Origin: JACKCR01 sp041390305 | GTDB taxonomy: Bacteria; Eisenbacteria; RBG-16-71-46; CAIMUX01 | Assembly (NCBI GenBank): GCA_041390305.1 | Contig: JAWKQE010000002.1 | Span: 62,001 to 126,000, forward strand | Direction of reading: 5' to 3' | DNA: 64,000 bases | Part shown: positions 9,337 through 18,117 of the stretch, piece after piece | How positions within the stretch are numbered: the first letter of the stretch is position 1 | Layout of the letters: every line of letters starts with the position of its first letter | Program-made: the position numbers and the translations under genes | The notes under the pieces: model-generated | What the model was told of the DNA's origin: nothing | Databases searched by the model: none | What the model saw: only the letters and a program-made list of their open reading frames with translations

Positions 9337-9641
9337 CGCAACCTCCCGATTCGTCCGTGTGTCCCTGCTGGTAGTGCGTGCCCGCCAGAGGGCGGGTCCA
9401 CAGTCGAAACACGCGGGTGCGTGGGAAGCGCACAGGCCTTGGCGAATCTCGCCACCTGCTCACATCGGGGGTGCCGGGGCCATGGGGTAGGATGTCGGGT
9501 CAGACGAGTCCGCCAAGATCGCCGGAGGCGACGGATAAGGCAACGGCCGGTCCGCGAGTCGCGAACCGGCCGTCCGGAGAAGCATGTGTAGAGTCGAATC
9601 GTCGAAAGACTCGATCGCGGGCCAGGCCCGCCACCGACCCG
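9337..9641. other. Intergenic, 305 bases, between DUF1329 and YCF48-like genes
   Basis: No gene is seen here. It holds the hairpin at 9543-9573 and presumably a separate promoter for the YCF48-like gene. Confidence 0.5.
9543..9573 (-). terminator. Strong hairpin downstream of the DUF1329 operon
   Basis: ACGGCCGGT and CGCG pair with CGCG and ACCGGCCGT around a three-base loop, a 13-pair stem with a single mismatch. It lies 69 bases past the DUF1329 stop. Only a weak T-rich run follows, so it may be a terminator or an mRNA 3'-stabilising hairpin. Confidence 0.5.
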
Positions 9642-11048
9642 CTACCTACGACCCTCCCGGCGCAGCGCCTCCGGCGTGTACTCCGCCTCGTCCATCGGCG
9701 CGTCGAACTCCTCGACGTCGCCTTCGTTGTTGAGGCCGAACGCGAGGTAGCGACCGTTCTGGAGGTCGTAGTGCACCTGGAGCGTGTCCCAGATGAGCGG
9801 TTGGTCGTAGTAGTTGATGACGTACGCTTCGGAAACGCGCCAGATCTCACCGCGGCCGTCGTACTGGTCGGCGACCAGGATCTGCCAGCTGTCCTCGTCG
9901 ACGAAGAAAGTACGGCGCGCATAGATGTGGCTCGTGCCTTCCTTCACCGTTCCTTCCACCTCCCAGACCCGGTGCTTCTCGTACCGGAGGTGATCCGGGT
10001 TGATGTGGCCGGCCTGGATGATGTCGCCATACTTCAGCTTCGGACTGTGCAGTTCGTAGCAGTTGTAGGGGACGAACATCTCGCGCTTCCCGACGAGCTT
10101 CCAGTCGTACCGCTCGGGCGAACCGTTGAAGATGTCGAGCTGGTCGCTCGTCCTCTGGCCGTCGGCGGCGGTGCCTGGGTTGTCGTGGGCGACGTTCGGG
10201 GCGCGGCGCACGCGGCGCTGGCCGGGGTTGTAGACCCATGCCTTCCGCGGTTCCTTCGCCTGATCGAGTGTCTCGTGGACGAGGAGGATCGATCCGGCGA
10301 GCCGTGCGGGCGACGTCACGGTCTGGAGGAAGTAGGCGAGACGGTTTCCGATCGACTCGACCGTCGATCCCGGCGTCATGTACTTCCAGAGGACGCGGTC
10401 GTCGATCACGACCATCGTGTAGTCGCCACCGCCCGTTGGTGAGACCTGTCCTAGCTTCCGCTGCACCGTCTGGCCGCGGTAGCGGAGGAGATGGTTCCAG
10501 ACCACCTCGACGCCCGTCGATGGAATCGGGAAGGGTACGCCGACTCCGCAGCTCGCGACTCCGTTCCCGCCGTCGACGAGCTCGGCCGTCGTCGCGTTCG
10601 ACTTGACGGCGTCGTAGATCGACTGCGGGTAAGACGCGCTCCGGTGGGTCGGGTAGACCTTCATCGACCAGGACTCCGGATACCGCTCGAACATCGCGAT
10701 CTGCCCGGGGGAGAGCATGTCACGGTACTGGTCGAGGTTCGCCTTCGTGATCGTGACCGTCGGTGCGTCGCTCGCGTAGGGGTCGACGTGGAACTGCCCG
10801 GGAGACCAGCCCGCGGGAGGCGTCGTGATGCCTCCGTCCCAGGCCGGGATCGATCCGTCGCCGTTCCCTGCCTTCTCGCCGCCCATCGGTGTGAGCGTCG
10901 TGCCGAGCTTTCCCGCGTCCGCCGCGGACACCTTGGCCCACGCGACCGAGGGCGTCGCGAGTGCAGCCCAGGCTGCGAGGCCGACGGTTGCGGCGATGGC
11001 GAGCCCGGACACTCCGAGGTGTGCAGAAAGGGTTCGTGTCGTCTGCAT
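9642..11048 (-). CDS. DUF1329 periplasmic protein (LolA/LolB-like lipid-binding fold family)
   Basis: A 468-residue exported protein. The ATG at 11048 is chosen because GGAGG lies just before it and a typical signal peptide follows (VSGLAIAATVGLAAWAALATPSVAWA-K). The mature protein has the DUF1329 hallmarks: an early KLGTTLTPMGGEKAGNGDGSIPAWDGG block, a P-G-Q motif, and the late NCYELHSPKLKY, HRVWEVEGT and YARRTFFVDEDSW blocks. The family is proposed to bind lipids in the periplasm. The gene begins 13 bases after the DUF1302 stop, so it is in the same operon. In known genomes the pair often sits with an RND/MmpL lipid exporter, which is absent here. Confidence 0.88.
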   Translation of the reverse strand: MQTTRTLSAHLGVSGLAIAATVGLAAWAALATPSVAWAKVSAADAGKLGTTLTPMGGEKAGNGDGSIPAWDGGITTPPAGWSPGQFHVDPYASDAPTVTITKANLDQYRDMLSPGQIAMFERYPESWSMKVYPTHRSASYPQSIYDAVKSNATTAELVDGGNGVASCGVGVPFPIPSTGVEVVWNHLLRYRGQTVQRKLGQVSPTGGGDYTMVVIDDRVLWKYMTPGSTVESIGNRLAYFLQTVTSPARLAGSILLVHETLDQAKEPRKAWVYNPGQRRVRRAPNVAHDNPGTAADGQRTSDQLDIFNGSPERYDWKLVGKREMFVPYNCYELHSPKLKYGDIIQAGHINPDHLRYEKHRVWEVEGTVKEGTSHIYARRTFFVDEDSWQILVADQYDGRGEIWRVSEAYVINYYDQPLIWDTLQVHYDLQNGRYLAFGLNNEGDVEEFDAPMDEAEYTPEALRREGRR

Positions 11049-11061
11049 CTGGGGCCTCCGC

Positions 11062-12957
11062 TCAGTAGGAATAGCCAAGGGTGAATGCGACGAAGTCGCG
11101 GTCGGAGAGGAGATTGTAGATGTCTCCTCCGAACGAGTTCGTGTACGAGACCTGGAAGTTCCAGGCGAAGAGATAGCTCGCCGTGAGCGACGTCGTGATC
11201 GTCTTCCGTCCTTCGATGAAGTTGACGATCGGGCTCGGCGTCGTCCCGCTCACGTCGTGTGACCATGCGATCTGCGGCTGGAGGTTGATCGATCCGATCG
11301 CACCGTTGTAGTCCCCGCGGAGGACGAGACGGTATCCCCACGAGGTGTCGTCGGCGAAGGCGTCCGCGTTCTCGGTCTCCGGCTGTACCTGGGCGCCGGT
11401 GGCGAGGATCGCCTCCGTGAAGAACGCGTTTCCGCTCGTGTAGGTTCCCGGAGCCTCATAGCGCAGGACGTCGGGGTCCTCCATGTCCTGGACGAAGGTT
11501 CCGCCGACCTCTCCCAGGACGATGAACTGGTCCGCGCCGATGTGCGGGCCGACCGACTGAGTGAGCGTCATCTGCGCCTGGAGAACGTCCTTCTTCCGAT
11601 AGCCGGGGATCTCCTCCTCGAACCCGTAGAGTCCGAGCTGGCTCTGTTCGAAGATGAACTCTCCCGCATGCTGGCCCGCGGCGGCGCGCACCTTGAGCGG
11701 TGAGAGGGCCGCGAAGAGCAGCTCGACGTCGTCGACCTGGAGCGGCTGATCCTGCTTCATCGAGAGTTCGCCCTGGACGGCGGTGCCGAACATGGAGAGT
11801 TCGGTATTGAAGCTGAGCCCAAACGTGGAGATGTCCTCGGGGAACTCGCGGAAGTAGCGGGCATTCTCCGCATAGAACCCGTTGGCCAGGTCCTCCGCCC
11901 GACCCGTCAGTGCACTGATCAACGGCAGCCGGCTGTGGAGCTTCGTGTAGTAGAACCCGAACTCCGTGTCGTTGAGGTTCGGCTCGAACCAACGGAGCGC
12001 GACACCGAACTGGCCGTCGTCCTTGGCGTCGTGGTCGTTGCTGCGGCGCACTCCGCTTCCGATCGGTATGTTCTGCATGTCGTCGGGCGGATTGTCGCTG
12101 ATCCCCGGAGCGCCGAACCCGAGCATGACCCACTCACCACCGGGGCTCGCGAAGTCGTTCGTCGAGAAGAACGTTCCTTCCGGCTCGATCTCGGTGTGAT
12201 CCCAGGCGAACTGGTAGAACCCTTCGGCCGAGAACCGTTCGTTGAAGCTGAGGCTCGCGCTCGCCATCGGTACAGGCGTGAGCGCATCCTTGATCTCGGC
12301 ACCGGCGGCCCGGATCTTCGACACGTTGACCGGGTTGATCGAGTTGATGCCGTTCTGGATGAACGTGCTCTCGCCCCAGGAGAGGAGGAGGTTCCCACCT
12401 CGGAGCGTGAGGTAGCTCGATCCCATCGGTACGTCGAGCGCGACATAGGCGTCGAGGAGGGTGAAGTCGTCGCCCAACTCCTCCTCCGCGCGGGAGGTGA
12501 GTGGCGTGCGCTTCGTGTCGCTGTTCATGATGACGGTGTCGTAGAGGTAGAGTCCACGGCTGAACCCGGAGAGGTTCTTCCAACTGACCCCGGCTTCGTA
12601 GAGGAGGCGACCGGCCCCCGAGACGAAGTCGCCCGAGTCGTAGTTGAGGTTGCCGTTGTCGCCGTTGACCGAGTTCGCGGTGCCGTCGTTCTCACGGCCG
12701 ACGAGGTCCATGTCGCGGTCCGAGACGCGAAGAGCGGCGCCGACGCTGATCGTCGCGTCGATGCTTCCCGTCACCTCACCGTCCGCCGCGGTGAACTCGA
12801 CAGCGGATGCATCCCGCGGGCTCAGCGAGAGGCCGAAGGCGGCGAGGCCGGCGATGGCGAGTCCGGAGAGGATCGTGCCTGTGTGTGCCGGCCGCTTCTG
12901 GTCGGGCCGAGAATGTCCCCGCAGCCGCAGGGCGGAGAGATCGTGTGCGTCGTGCAT
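11062..12957 (-). CDS. DUF1302 outer-membrane protein
   Basis: A 631-residue protein. The ATG at 12957 follows AGGAGAT at good spacing; the longer frame from 12984 lacks such a site. A signal sequence (SGLAIAGLAAFGLSL, cleavage near DASA-V) leads into the DUF1302 pattern: EFTAADGEVTGSIDATISVGAALRV, a coaxial GDFVSGAGRLLYEAGVSWKN block, LRGGNLLLSWGESTFIQNGINSINPVN, and a C-terminus of alternating strands ending in FTLGYSY, an aromatic outer-membrane insertion signal. DUF1302 proteins are barrel proteins encoded with DUF1329 partners. It is the middle gene of the SGNH-DUF1302-DUF1329 operon (23 bases after the SGNH gene). Confidence 0.88.
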   Translation of the reverse strand: MHDAHDLSALRLRGHSRPDQKRPAHTGTILSGLAIAGLAAFGLSLSPRDASAVEFTAADGEVTGSIDATISVGAALRVSDRDMDLVGRENDGTANSVNGDNGNLNYDSGDFVSGAGRLLYEAGVSWKNLSGFSRGLYLYDTVIMNSDTKRTPLTSRAEEELGDDFTLLDAYVALDVPMGSSYLTLRGGNLLLSWGESTFIQNGINSINPVNVSKIRAAGAEIKDALTPVPMASASLSFNERFSAEGFYQFAWDHTEIEPEGTFFSTNDFASPGGEWVMLGFGAPGISDNPPDDMQNIPIGSGVRRSNDHDAKDDGQFGVALRWFEPNLNDTEFGFYYTKLHSRLPLISALTGRAEDLANGFYAENARYFREFPEDISTFGLSFNTELSMFGTAVQGELSMKQDQPLQVDDVELLFAALSPLKVRAAAGQHAGEFIFEQSQLGLYGFEEEIPGYRKKDVLQAQMTLTQSVGPHIGADQFIVLGEVGGTFVQDMEDPDVLRYEAPGTYTSGNAFFTEAILATGAQVQPETENADAFADDTSWGYRLVLRGDYNGAIGSINLQPQIAWSHDVSGTTPSPIVNFIEGRKTITTSLTASYLFAWNFQVSYTNSFGGDIYNLLSDRDFVAFTLGYSY

Positions 12958-12980
12958 CGGGTTCCTATCTCCTTCCCTGG

Positions 12981-14495
12981 TCACTGTGCGATCCCGAGGA
13001 GGGACGGCAGCGTTTCGATTGCGTCGAGGACGTCCTGGCTCGCAACGAGGGATGTCGGCGCGACCGCACCGGGGCGACCGAACGGCGCCTCCTCGAATCC
13101 CGTGATGTTCTCGACCGTGGCGAGGTCCTTCTCCGGGATGCTCGTCCCGTACGTTGCGTTGAGCGCGCGCGCGAACGCGTTCGCGATGAGCGTGGAGCCG
13201 ATCTCGCTCGGGTGGACGCCGTCGAGGCTGAACGCCGAGAGAGGGTTGTAGATGAGAGTGAGACCACCCTGGAGCTGCGGGATCAACGGGAAGTACCCGT
13301 TGACGACGTCGAGCTCCAGCTGATCGACGCCCAGGTCCTTTGGAAGTGCGGCGAGCTCCGTGGCGATGTCGACATACGCCCAGCCCCGGGCACTGCAGGC
13401 CGCTTCGATGACCTGGTTGTAGGCGGCCGAGGTCTCCGAGATCGTCTGCGCCTCGTCACTGGTCAGCGTCCAGTCCGACTGGATGGAGTTCGTCCCGTTC
13501 GGGAACAGGTACGACGCCATCACCTGGGGCAGTTCCTCCGGAGGAAGCGATGCCAGATACAGCATGAACGGCATGAGGACGTAGGCGACGTCCTCCTCCT
13601 CCGTGTTGAAGAGGGGGAAGATGTTATCGCCGACCCGCACCCGCGCAGGGACTGTCGTCACGTATGGGATGTCCGTGATGTTCGGAATGTTGGCGACCGC
13701 GACGACGGATGGGTTCATGGCGTCGACCTTCGAGAGGACTCCTGCGTAGAGGGCGGCCCAGATTGCGGGCGGCGTGATGTTGCTTCCAACCACGGGATTC
13801 CCGCCGAGCGCACCGCCCAGGATGTCGTTGTTCCCGATCCAGAGCGTCAGGATCTCGGGATTGCGGGCGGCCGTCGCTTCGAGCACGGTCCAGTTGCCCA
13901 TCGGGAGAAGACCGTTGCGGAGGATGAGGTCGAAGTACGAGTTGTTCTGGGCCTGACTGCTCAAAGCGTCACGGGCGTCGAGCAGGTCTTTCGTCGTCGC
14001 TCCGGGAACGCCGAGGTTGTCGTACGGGCGGGGGAGCCTCGCGTTCAGCAGCAGAGCCGGCACTTCCGCCTGGCTGACCGCAACCGTGCTGATCGCTCCC
14101 TCCGGTGTGACGTAGAACGCACTCCGGCCGGGCGTCGAGCCGATGCCGGGGCTTGCGACGCGGGGGATCTGTGGCGTGGTCCAGCCGGCCTGTTCCGCGA
14201 GCACCATCGGGTAGCCCGCGAGCTGTCCGCCTTCGATGAGTCCGCCGTTGATGAAGCCGGCGGTGAGACTGTTTCCAATCGCACCGTATCGTCCGCTGGT
14301 GGGAGTGTCGTCGGCTGGAGCGACGGGGATGCCATCCTTGTCGTCGGCGTCGTCGACGCATCCGGTCGCAACGACCGCGAGTGCAGCTGCGACGAACGGG
14401 AAGACGAGGTTCCGGATCTTGTGGGCGAATCCAGTTTGGCCCGCGGATGGAAACGCGGCGGGTTCGCTCGGTGCGAGTGTGTTCCGCAGCATCAT
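12981..14495 (-). CDS. SGNH/GDSL-family lipoprotein hydrolase
   Basis: A 504-residue protein. The ATG at 14495 is preceded by GGAGG. A hydrophobic segment ends in a lipobox (AVVATGC), so it should be a lipoprotein. SGNH blocks are visible: block I as GAIGNSLTAGF (catalytic Ser in GNSLT instead of GDSL), an N-L-G-V-P-G-A-T block for the oxyanion Gly, block III LWIGNNDIL (the Asn), and block V SLDGVHPSEIGSTLIANAF (the Asp-His pair). It is much longer than the usual 200-residue SGNH enzymes, with an insertion between blocks III and V. It is first in the operon with DUF1302 and DUF1329, suggesting an envelope lipid or ester substrate (inference). Confidence 0.85.
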   Translation of the reverse strand: MMLRNTLAPSEPAAFPSAGQTGFAHKIRNLVFPFVAAALAVVATGCVDDADDKDGIPVAPADDTPTSGRYGAIGNSLTAGFINGGLIEGGQLAGYPMVLAEQAGWTTPQIPRVASPGIGSTPGRSAFYVTPEGAISTVAVSQAEVPALLLNARLPRPYDNLGVPGATTKDLLDARDALSSQAQNNSYFDLILRNGLLPMGNWTVLEATAARNPEILTLWIGNNDILGGALGGNPVVGSNITPPAIWAALYAGVLSKVDAMNPSVVAVANIPNITDIPYVTTVPARVRVGDNIFPLFNTEEEDVAYVLMPFMLYLASLPPEELPQVMASYLFPNGTNSIQSDWTLTSDEAQTISETSAAYNQVIEAACSARGWAYVDIATELAALPKDLGVDQLELDVVNGYFPLIPQLQGGLTLIYNPLSAFSLDGVHPSEIGSTLIANAFARALNATYGTSIPEKDLATVENITGFEEAPFGRPGAVAPTSLVASQDVLDAIETLPSLLGIAQ

Positions 14496-14775
14496 GAGGT
14501 CCTCCATGGCAGCGGCTGGGTATCGACAGAATCGCCCCGTGGGGAAGGGCCGGGGTGCCAGAGGCGGAGTCGTGCGGCGCAACCCCCGGGCGTCGACCAC
14601 TGAAGAGCTATCGGTCGAAGTGGCTGTTTTCGAGCAGGTTAGAGGCTAGTTTGCGCATCGTGTGGACGCAAGCGGATTCGAGGTCTCGCCGGCCCTGTGG
14701 GCCTGGTTCATCGGTCTGTAGTAGCCTCCACTTTCGTCCCACGCACGCACTGGAATCCCGCCGGAAGGGCCTGAA

Positions 14776-15237
14776 ATGAACAGACGCCGAACGTTCCGCG
14801 CCGTGATCGAAGATGCCGGTCGAGGAGGCGCTTTCGTCGCCATCCCGTTCGATGTGGAAACGGTCTACGGGAAGAAGCGCGTCCCGGTGCGGGCGACCCT
14901 CGGAGGCGAACCGTACCGTGGATCACTCGTTCGGATGGGGGAGGGCTACATGCTCGGCGTCCGGAAGGACATCCGGGACAGGATCGGCAAGTCGATCGGG
15001 GACACGATCGAGGTCGTTCTCGAGGAGGACACGGAGCCGCGCGTCGTGGACGTCCCCGGCGATCTCACCGCCGCACTCGAATCGGCTCCCAAGGCGAAGG
15101 AGATCTTCGGCGGCCTGTCCTACACGCACCAGAAGGAGTACGTGCAGTGGATCGAGGAGGCCAAGCGCGAGGCCACGAGGCAGACGCGGATCGAGAAGAC
15201 GGTCGCGATGCTCCTGGACGGAAAGAAGGGGCGATGA
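14776..15237 (+). CDS. DUF1905 / YdeI-OmdA-associated domain protein
   Basis: A 153-residue cytoplasmic protein. Residues 4 to 90 match the DUF1905 beta-barrel pattern (FRAVIEDAGRGGAFVAIPFDV, GKKRVPVRATLGG, YRGSLVRMGEGYMLGVRKDIR, G-D-TIEVVLEED). Residues 95 to 150 match the YdeI/OmpD-associated helical tail (LTAALESAPKAKEIFGGLSYTHQKEYVQWIEEAKREATRQTRIEKTV). This architecture is widespread and its function is unproven. A TAGTAGCCT element at 14719-14727 upstream resembles the -10 boxes seen elsewhere in the window. The upstream 280 bases are shared with the divergent SGNH gene. Confidence 0.88.
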   Translation: MNRRRTFRAVIEDAGRGGAFVAIPFDVETVYGKKRVPVRATLGGEPYRGSLVRMGEGYMLGVRKDIRDRIGKSIGDTIEVVLEEDTEPRVVDVPGDLTAALESAPKAKEIFGGLSYTHQKEYVQWIEEAKREATRQTRIEKTVAMLLDGKKGR

Positions 15238-15408
15238 TGGAGCGCAGGGGTTCACACGTGGGGAGACGCCTCGCGCTGTCGTCGACGCTCTGGTTCGCGA
15301 CTCTCTGCGGATAGCTGGCCTGGGGCGCGCGTGCGCGTCTTCGTCGCTGCGAAGGCTTTGGGCCATTCGACCCACCAACCTCCACGGCCCTGGAACCCCT
15401 GGTTTCTC

Positions 15409-15437
15409 TAAAGCACCCCAGCGGCCTCGGCCGAAAT
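15409..15437 (+). promoter_or_regulatory. Possible sigma-28-like promoter for the CA-MCP gene
   Basis: TAAA at 15409-15412 and GCCGAAAT at 15430-15437 resemble the flagellar/chemotaxis sigma-28 boxes (TAAA, GCCGATAA), 63 bases before the chosen start. The gap is 17 bases instead of the usual 15, so this is weak support. Confidence 0.2.
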
Positions 15438-15499
15438 CCCTCTGTAGCATGAGGGTTTCCGGACAAGTGCGATCCATCGCCGATCTGGGGGGCGTATCT

Positions 15500-18034
15500 A
15501 TGAGGATGTCTGTTGGATTCGTGGCTGGTCTCGCCTGCTTGCTCGTACTTCTCGGTACGATGGCCTCGGCCGCCGCAAAGCCCAGTCCGGACGAATGCGT
15601 CGAGCTGCTCAAAGAGGGCAACGGCCGCTTCGTCGCAGGAACCTCGCGACACCCCAACACGACTGTGGCGCGACTGCGGCAGGCTGGCCGGGAGAACCAG
15701 GGCGACCACGCCTACGCCACCGTGATTGCGTGTTCTGATTCTCGCGTTCCCGTGGAGCGGGTCTTCGATGCGGGCGTCATGGACATCTTCACGATTCGCG
15801 TTGCGGGCAACGTTCTGGACACCGATGAGATCGGGTCGGTCGAGTACGGCATCGCCCACGTGAAGACGCCGGTGTTCGTCATCCTCGGACACACGCAGTG
15901 CGGGGCGGTGACTGCGGTCACCCATGCGGTCCACGGCACGGGGCACGCCCTCGAACGGAACATTCCTCCCCTGGTCGACAACATCGAACCGGCGGTGCGC
16001 CGGGCCATGGCCGGTCACACGGACATGCTTGGCGATGCGGTGATTCCGTACGCCATCGAAGAGAACGTGTATCAGGGGGCCCAGGATCTCTTCATGCAAA
16101 GCCCCACGGCCAGAAACATGGTCGAGAGTGGCGAGCTGAAGGTGATCGGTGCGATCTATGACGTCGGGACGGGACGTGTCACTTGGCTGCCCGAGTCGAA
16201 CATCGCGCGGGTGCTCGCCGCCGTGGAGGCCAACCCCGCTCGTGCCAGGAATGCGATGGCAGAGGGCGGCCACGGTTCAGGTCATCCTGCCGTCGCCGAC
16301 GCCCATGACGGCCACGGCGATTCCGCCGAGGACGAGGCAGCGATCGCCGCAGTCACCGAGCGGATCGCGGGGCACGGCGCGGCCAACGAGGTGTATCGGA
16401 AGGCCGTTACCAGCGCCGGCCTGGGAAGCTACGGGTTCTACCTCTTCCTGTTGCTGGTCGTCGCTGCGTGTGGCGGCCTGGCCTACTTCTCTGCCCGCAC
16501 GAGGGATCGTCGTGGCGAGGTGGTGCTGCGCAGGACACTTGGGTTCAGGCTGGTCTCGGGGTTCTCCGCTCTCGTCGCGGTCCTCGCCGTGGTGTGTGTC
16601 TTCTCGCTGACCTCCCTGAGTCGGATCGGCGGAGAAGTCGAGGAGCTGGCTGAGGCTGTCCTTCCCATCACCAAGGCGGTCTCCAGCGCGGCTTCGCACC
16701 AACTCGAACAGACGATCTCGATGGAGCGCGCCTACCGTTGGTCCTCCAAGGACGGTGCGCATGCGAAGGAGCGGTACCGCGAGTCCGTCGAGCACTTCGA
16801 GGAGCACAGCCGCACGGTAGACGCCGAGTTGAGTACCGCCGCGAGACTCCTGAGGGAGATCCCGGCCCAGTCTGAGGACGCCGCCGAGTTCGTCACGGGT
16901 CTGTATGGCAAGGTGACCTCGATCGGCGAGCATCATGACGAGTTCGAGGCGCTGGTCGAGGCCTCCTTCGCGTTGATCGACGAGGGCCAGCATGCAAAGG
17001 CTCAGCAGTTCGAGGAGCATGTCGAAGCGACGGCGGCGGAGATCGACCAGGAGGTGCTCGAAGTCCTCGCGAGCCTGGAGGAGCGCGGAGCCGAGGCCTC
17101 TCGGTCGGCAGAAACGGACGCTTCCCGCACCGCCGCGACTCTGCTGGTGCTTTCGATCGTCGCCATCGTTGGCGGTCTTCTGACTTCGGTGCTCCTGTCG
17201 CGCTCCATCACGGGCCCGATCAACCGGATCATCGAAGGGATGAGTTCCGGCAGCGACCAGGTCTCGAGTGCTGCCGGCCAGGTGTCCATGTCCAGCCAAC
17301 GGCTCGCCGAAGGCGCCAGCGAACAGGCCTCCGGCCTCGAGGAGACGGCTGCGGCGCTCGAGGAGATCTCCGCCGGGGCCAAGGAGAGCGCGGCAAACAC
17401 CGAGCAGGCCAACGTCCTGTCGCGGAACATCAAGGAAGGCGCGGAAAGGGGGAGAGAGGCCATGGTCGGTCTGCAGAGTGCGATGCGGCAGATCAAGGAC
17501 TCCTCCGACGCGACCGCTACGGTGATCAAGACCATCGACGAGATCGCTTTCCAAACCAACCTGCTCGCTCTGAATGCGGCGGTCGAGGCGGCACGGGCCG
17601 GTGATGCGGGCCGGGGGTTCGCGGTGGTCGCCGAAGAGGTCAGAAATCTGGCGCAGCGGAGTGCGGAAGCAGCCAAGAGCACATCCGACCTCATCGAAGG
17701 AGCAAAGCAGAATTCCGATCACGGCTTCCGGGCAACGATGGATGTCGCCTCCATTCTGGAAGAGATCGTGACTGGAATCGGCGAGATCACAGACACGGTC
17801 GGGCAGCTCTCCGGCGCGAGCGGGGAGCAGGCCCGAGCCGTGAGCGAGATCAACACAGCGGTGGGACAGTTGGATTCGGCGACGCAGTCCAGTGCCGCAA
17901 GTTCCGAGGAGTCGGCGTCCGCCGCGGAAGAGATGTCCGCACAGGCAGAGGAACTGAGGAGCCTGGTTCAGGAACTGACCCGGGTCGTCGGCGGATCCGT
18001 CGACGATCTTCGCGAGACGAGCCGCCGGGCGTAG
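15500..18034 (+). CDS. Periplasmic beta-carbonic anhydrase fused to a methyl-accepting chemotaxis protein
   Basis: A single 844-residue frame with no stop or shift. Residues 1-26 are a signal peptide (cleavage near ASAAA-K). Residues 27-235 are a beta-carbonic anhydrase: zinc ligands Cys78 (CSDSR), His131 and Cys134 (GHTQCGAV), and the Asp80-Arg82 dyad are all present, so it should be active. A His/Asp-rich linker (258-292) leads to TM1 (about 310-330), a basic cytoplasmic turn, TM2 (350-372), a second periplasmic helical segment (373-545) of 4HB type, TM3 (546-567), a HAMP reduced to about one helix, and the MCP domain with hairpin IDEIAFQTNLLALNAAVEAARAG at 679-701. I chose the ATG at 15500 because it directly precedes the signal; an in-frame ATG at 15449 is possible. 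The obvious inference is sensing of CO2, bicarbonate or a linked pH change. No other che gene is in the window. Confidence 0.93.
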   Translation: MRMSVGFVAGLACLLVLLGTMASAAAKPSPDECVELLKEGNGRFVAGTSRHPNTTVARLRQAGRENQGDHAYATVIACSDSRVPVERVFDAGVMDIFTIRVAGNVLDTDEIGSVEYGIAHVKTPVFVILGHTQCGAVTAVTHAVHGTGHALERNIPPLVDNIEPAVRRAMAGHTDMLGDAVIPYAIEENVYQGAQDLFMQSPTARNMVESGELKVIGAIYDVGTGRVTWLPESNIARVLAAVEANPARARNAMAEGGHGSGHPAVADAHDGHGDSAEDEAAIAAVTERIAGHGAANEVYRKAVTSAGLGSYGFYLFLLLVVAACGGLAYFSARTRDRRGEVVLRRTLGFRLVSGFSALVAVLAVVCVFSLTSLSRIGGEVEELAEAVLPITKAVSSAASHQLEQTISMERAYRWSSKDGAHAKERYRESVEHFEEHSRTVDAELSTAARLLREIPAQSEDAAEFVTGLYGKVTSIGEHHDEFEALVEASFALIDEGQHAKAQQFEEHVEATAAEIDQEVLEVLASLEERGAEASRSAETDASRTAATLLVLSIVAIVGGLLTSVLLSRSITGPINRIIEGMSSGSDQVSSAAGQVSMSSQRLAEGASEQASGLEETAAALEEISAGAKESAANTEQANVLSRNIKEGAERGREAMVGLQSAMRQIKDSSDATATVIKTIDEIAFQTNLLALNAAVEAARAGDAGRGFAVVAEEVRNLAQRSAEAAKSTSDLIEGAKQNSDHGFRATMDVASILEEIVTGIGEITDTVGQLSGASGEQARAVSEINTAVGQLDSATQSSAASSEESASAAEEMSAQAEELRSLVQELTRVVGGSVDDLRETSRRA

Positions 18035-18117
18035 CCGCCGATGGGGAACCCCGCGTCGTCCGGCCGGCGCGGGCGAGGGATGGGGCGAACGGAGTCGGAG
18101 CGCCGAGCCTGCGTGAC

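Noticed and set aside
12807..14603. A 598-codon plus-strand frame opposite the SGNH hydrolase
   Set aside because: It is rich in Arg, Asp and Val with no motif or signal, and lies opposite a well-supported gene; it is a GC-rich antisense shadow.
15449..15499. Start of the CA-MCP gene at the ATG at 15449
   Set aside because: It would put 17 mostly polar residues before a good signal peptide; the ATG at 15500 fits better, though the earlier one is not excluded.
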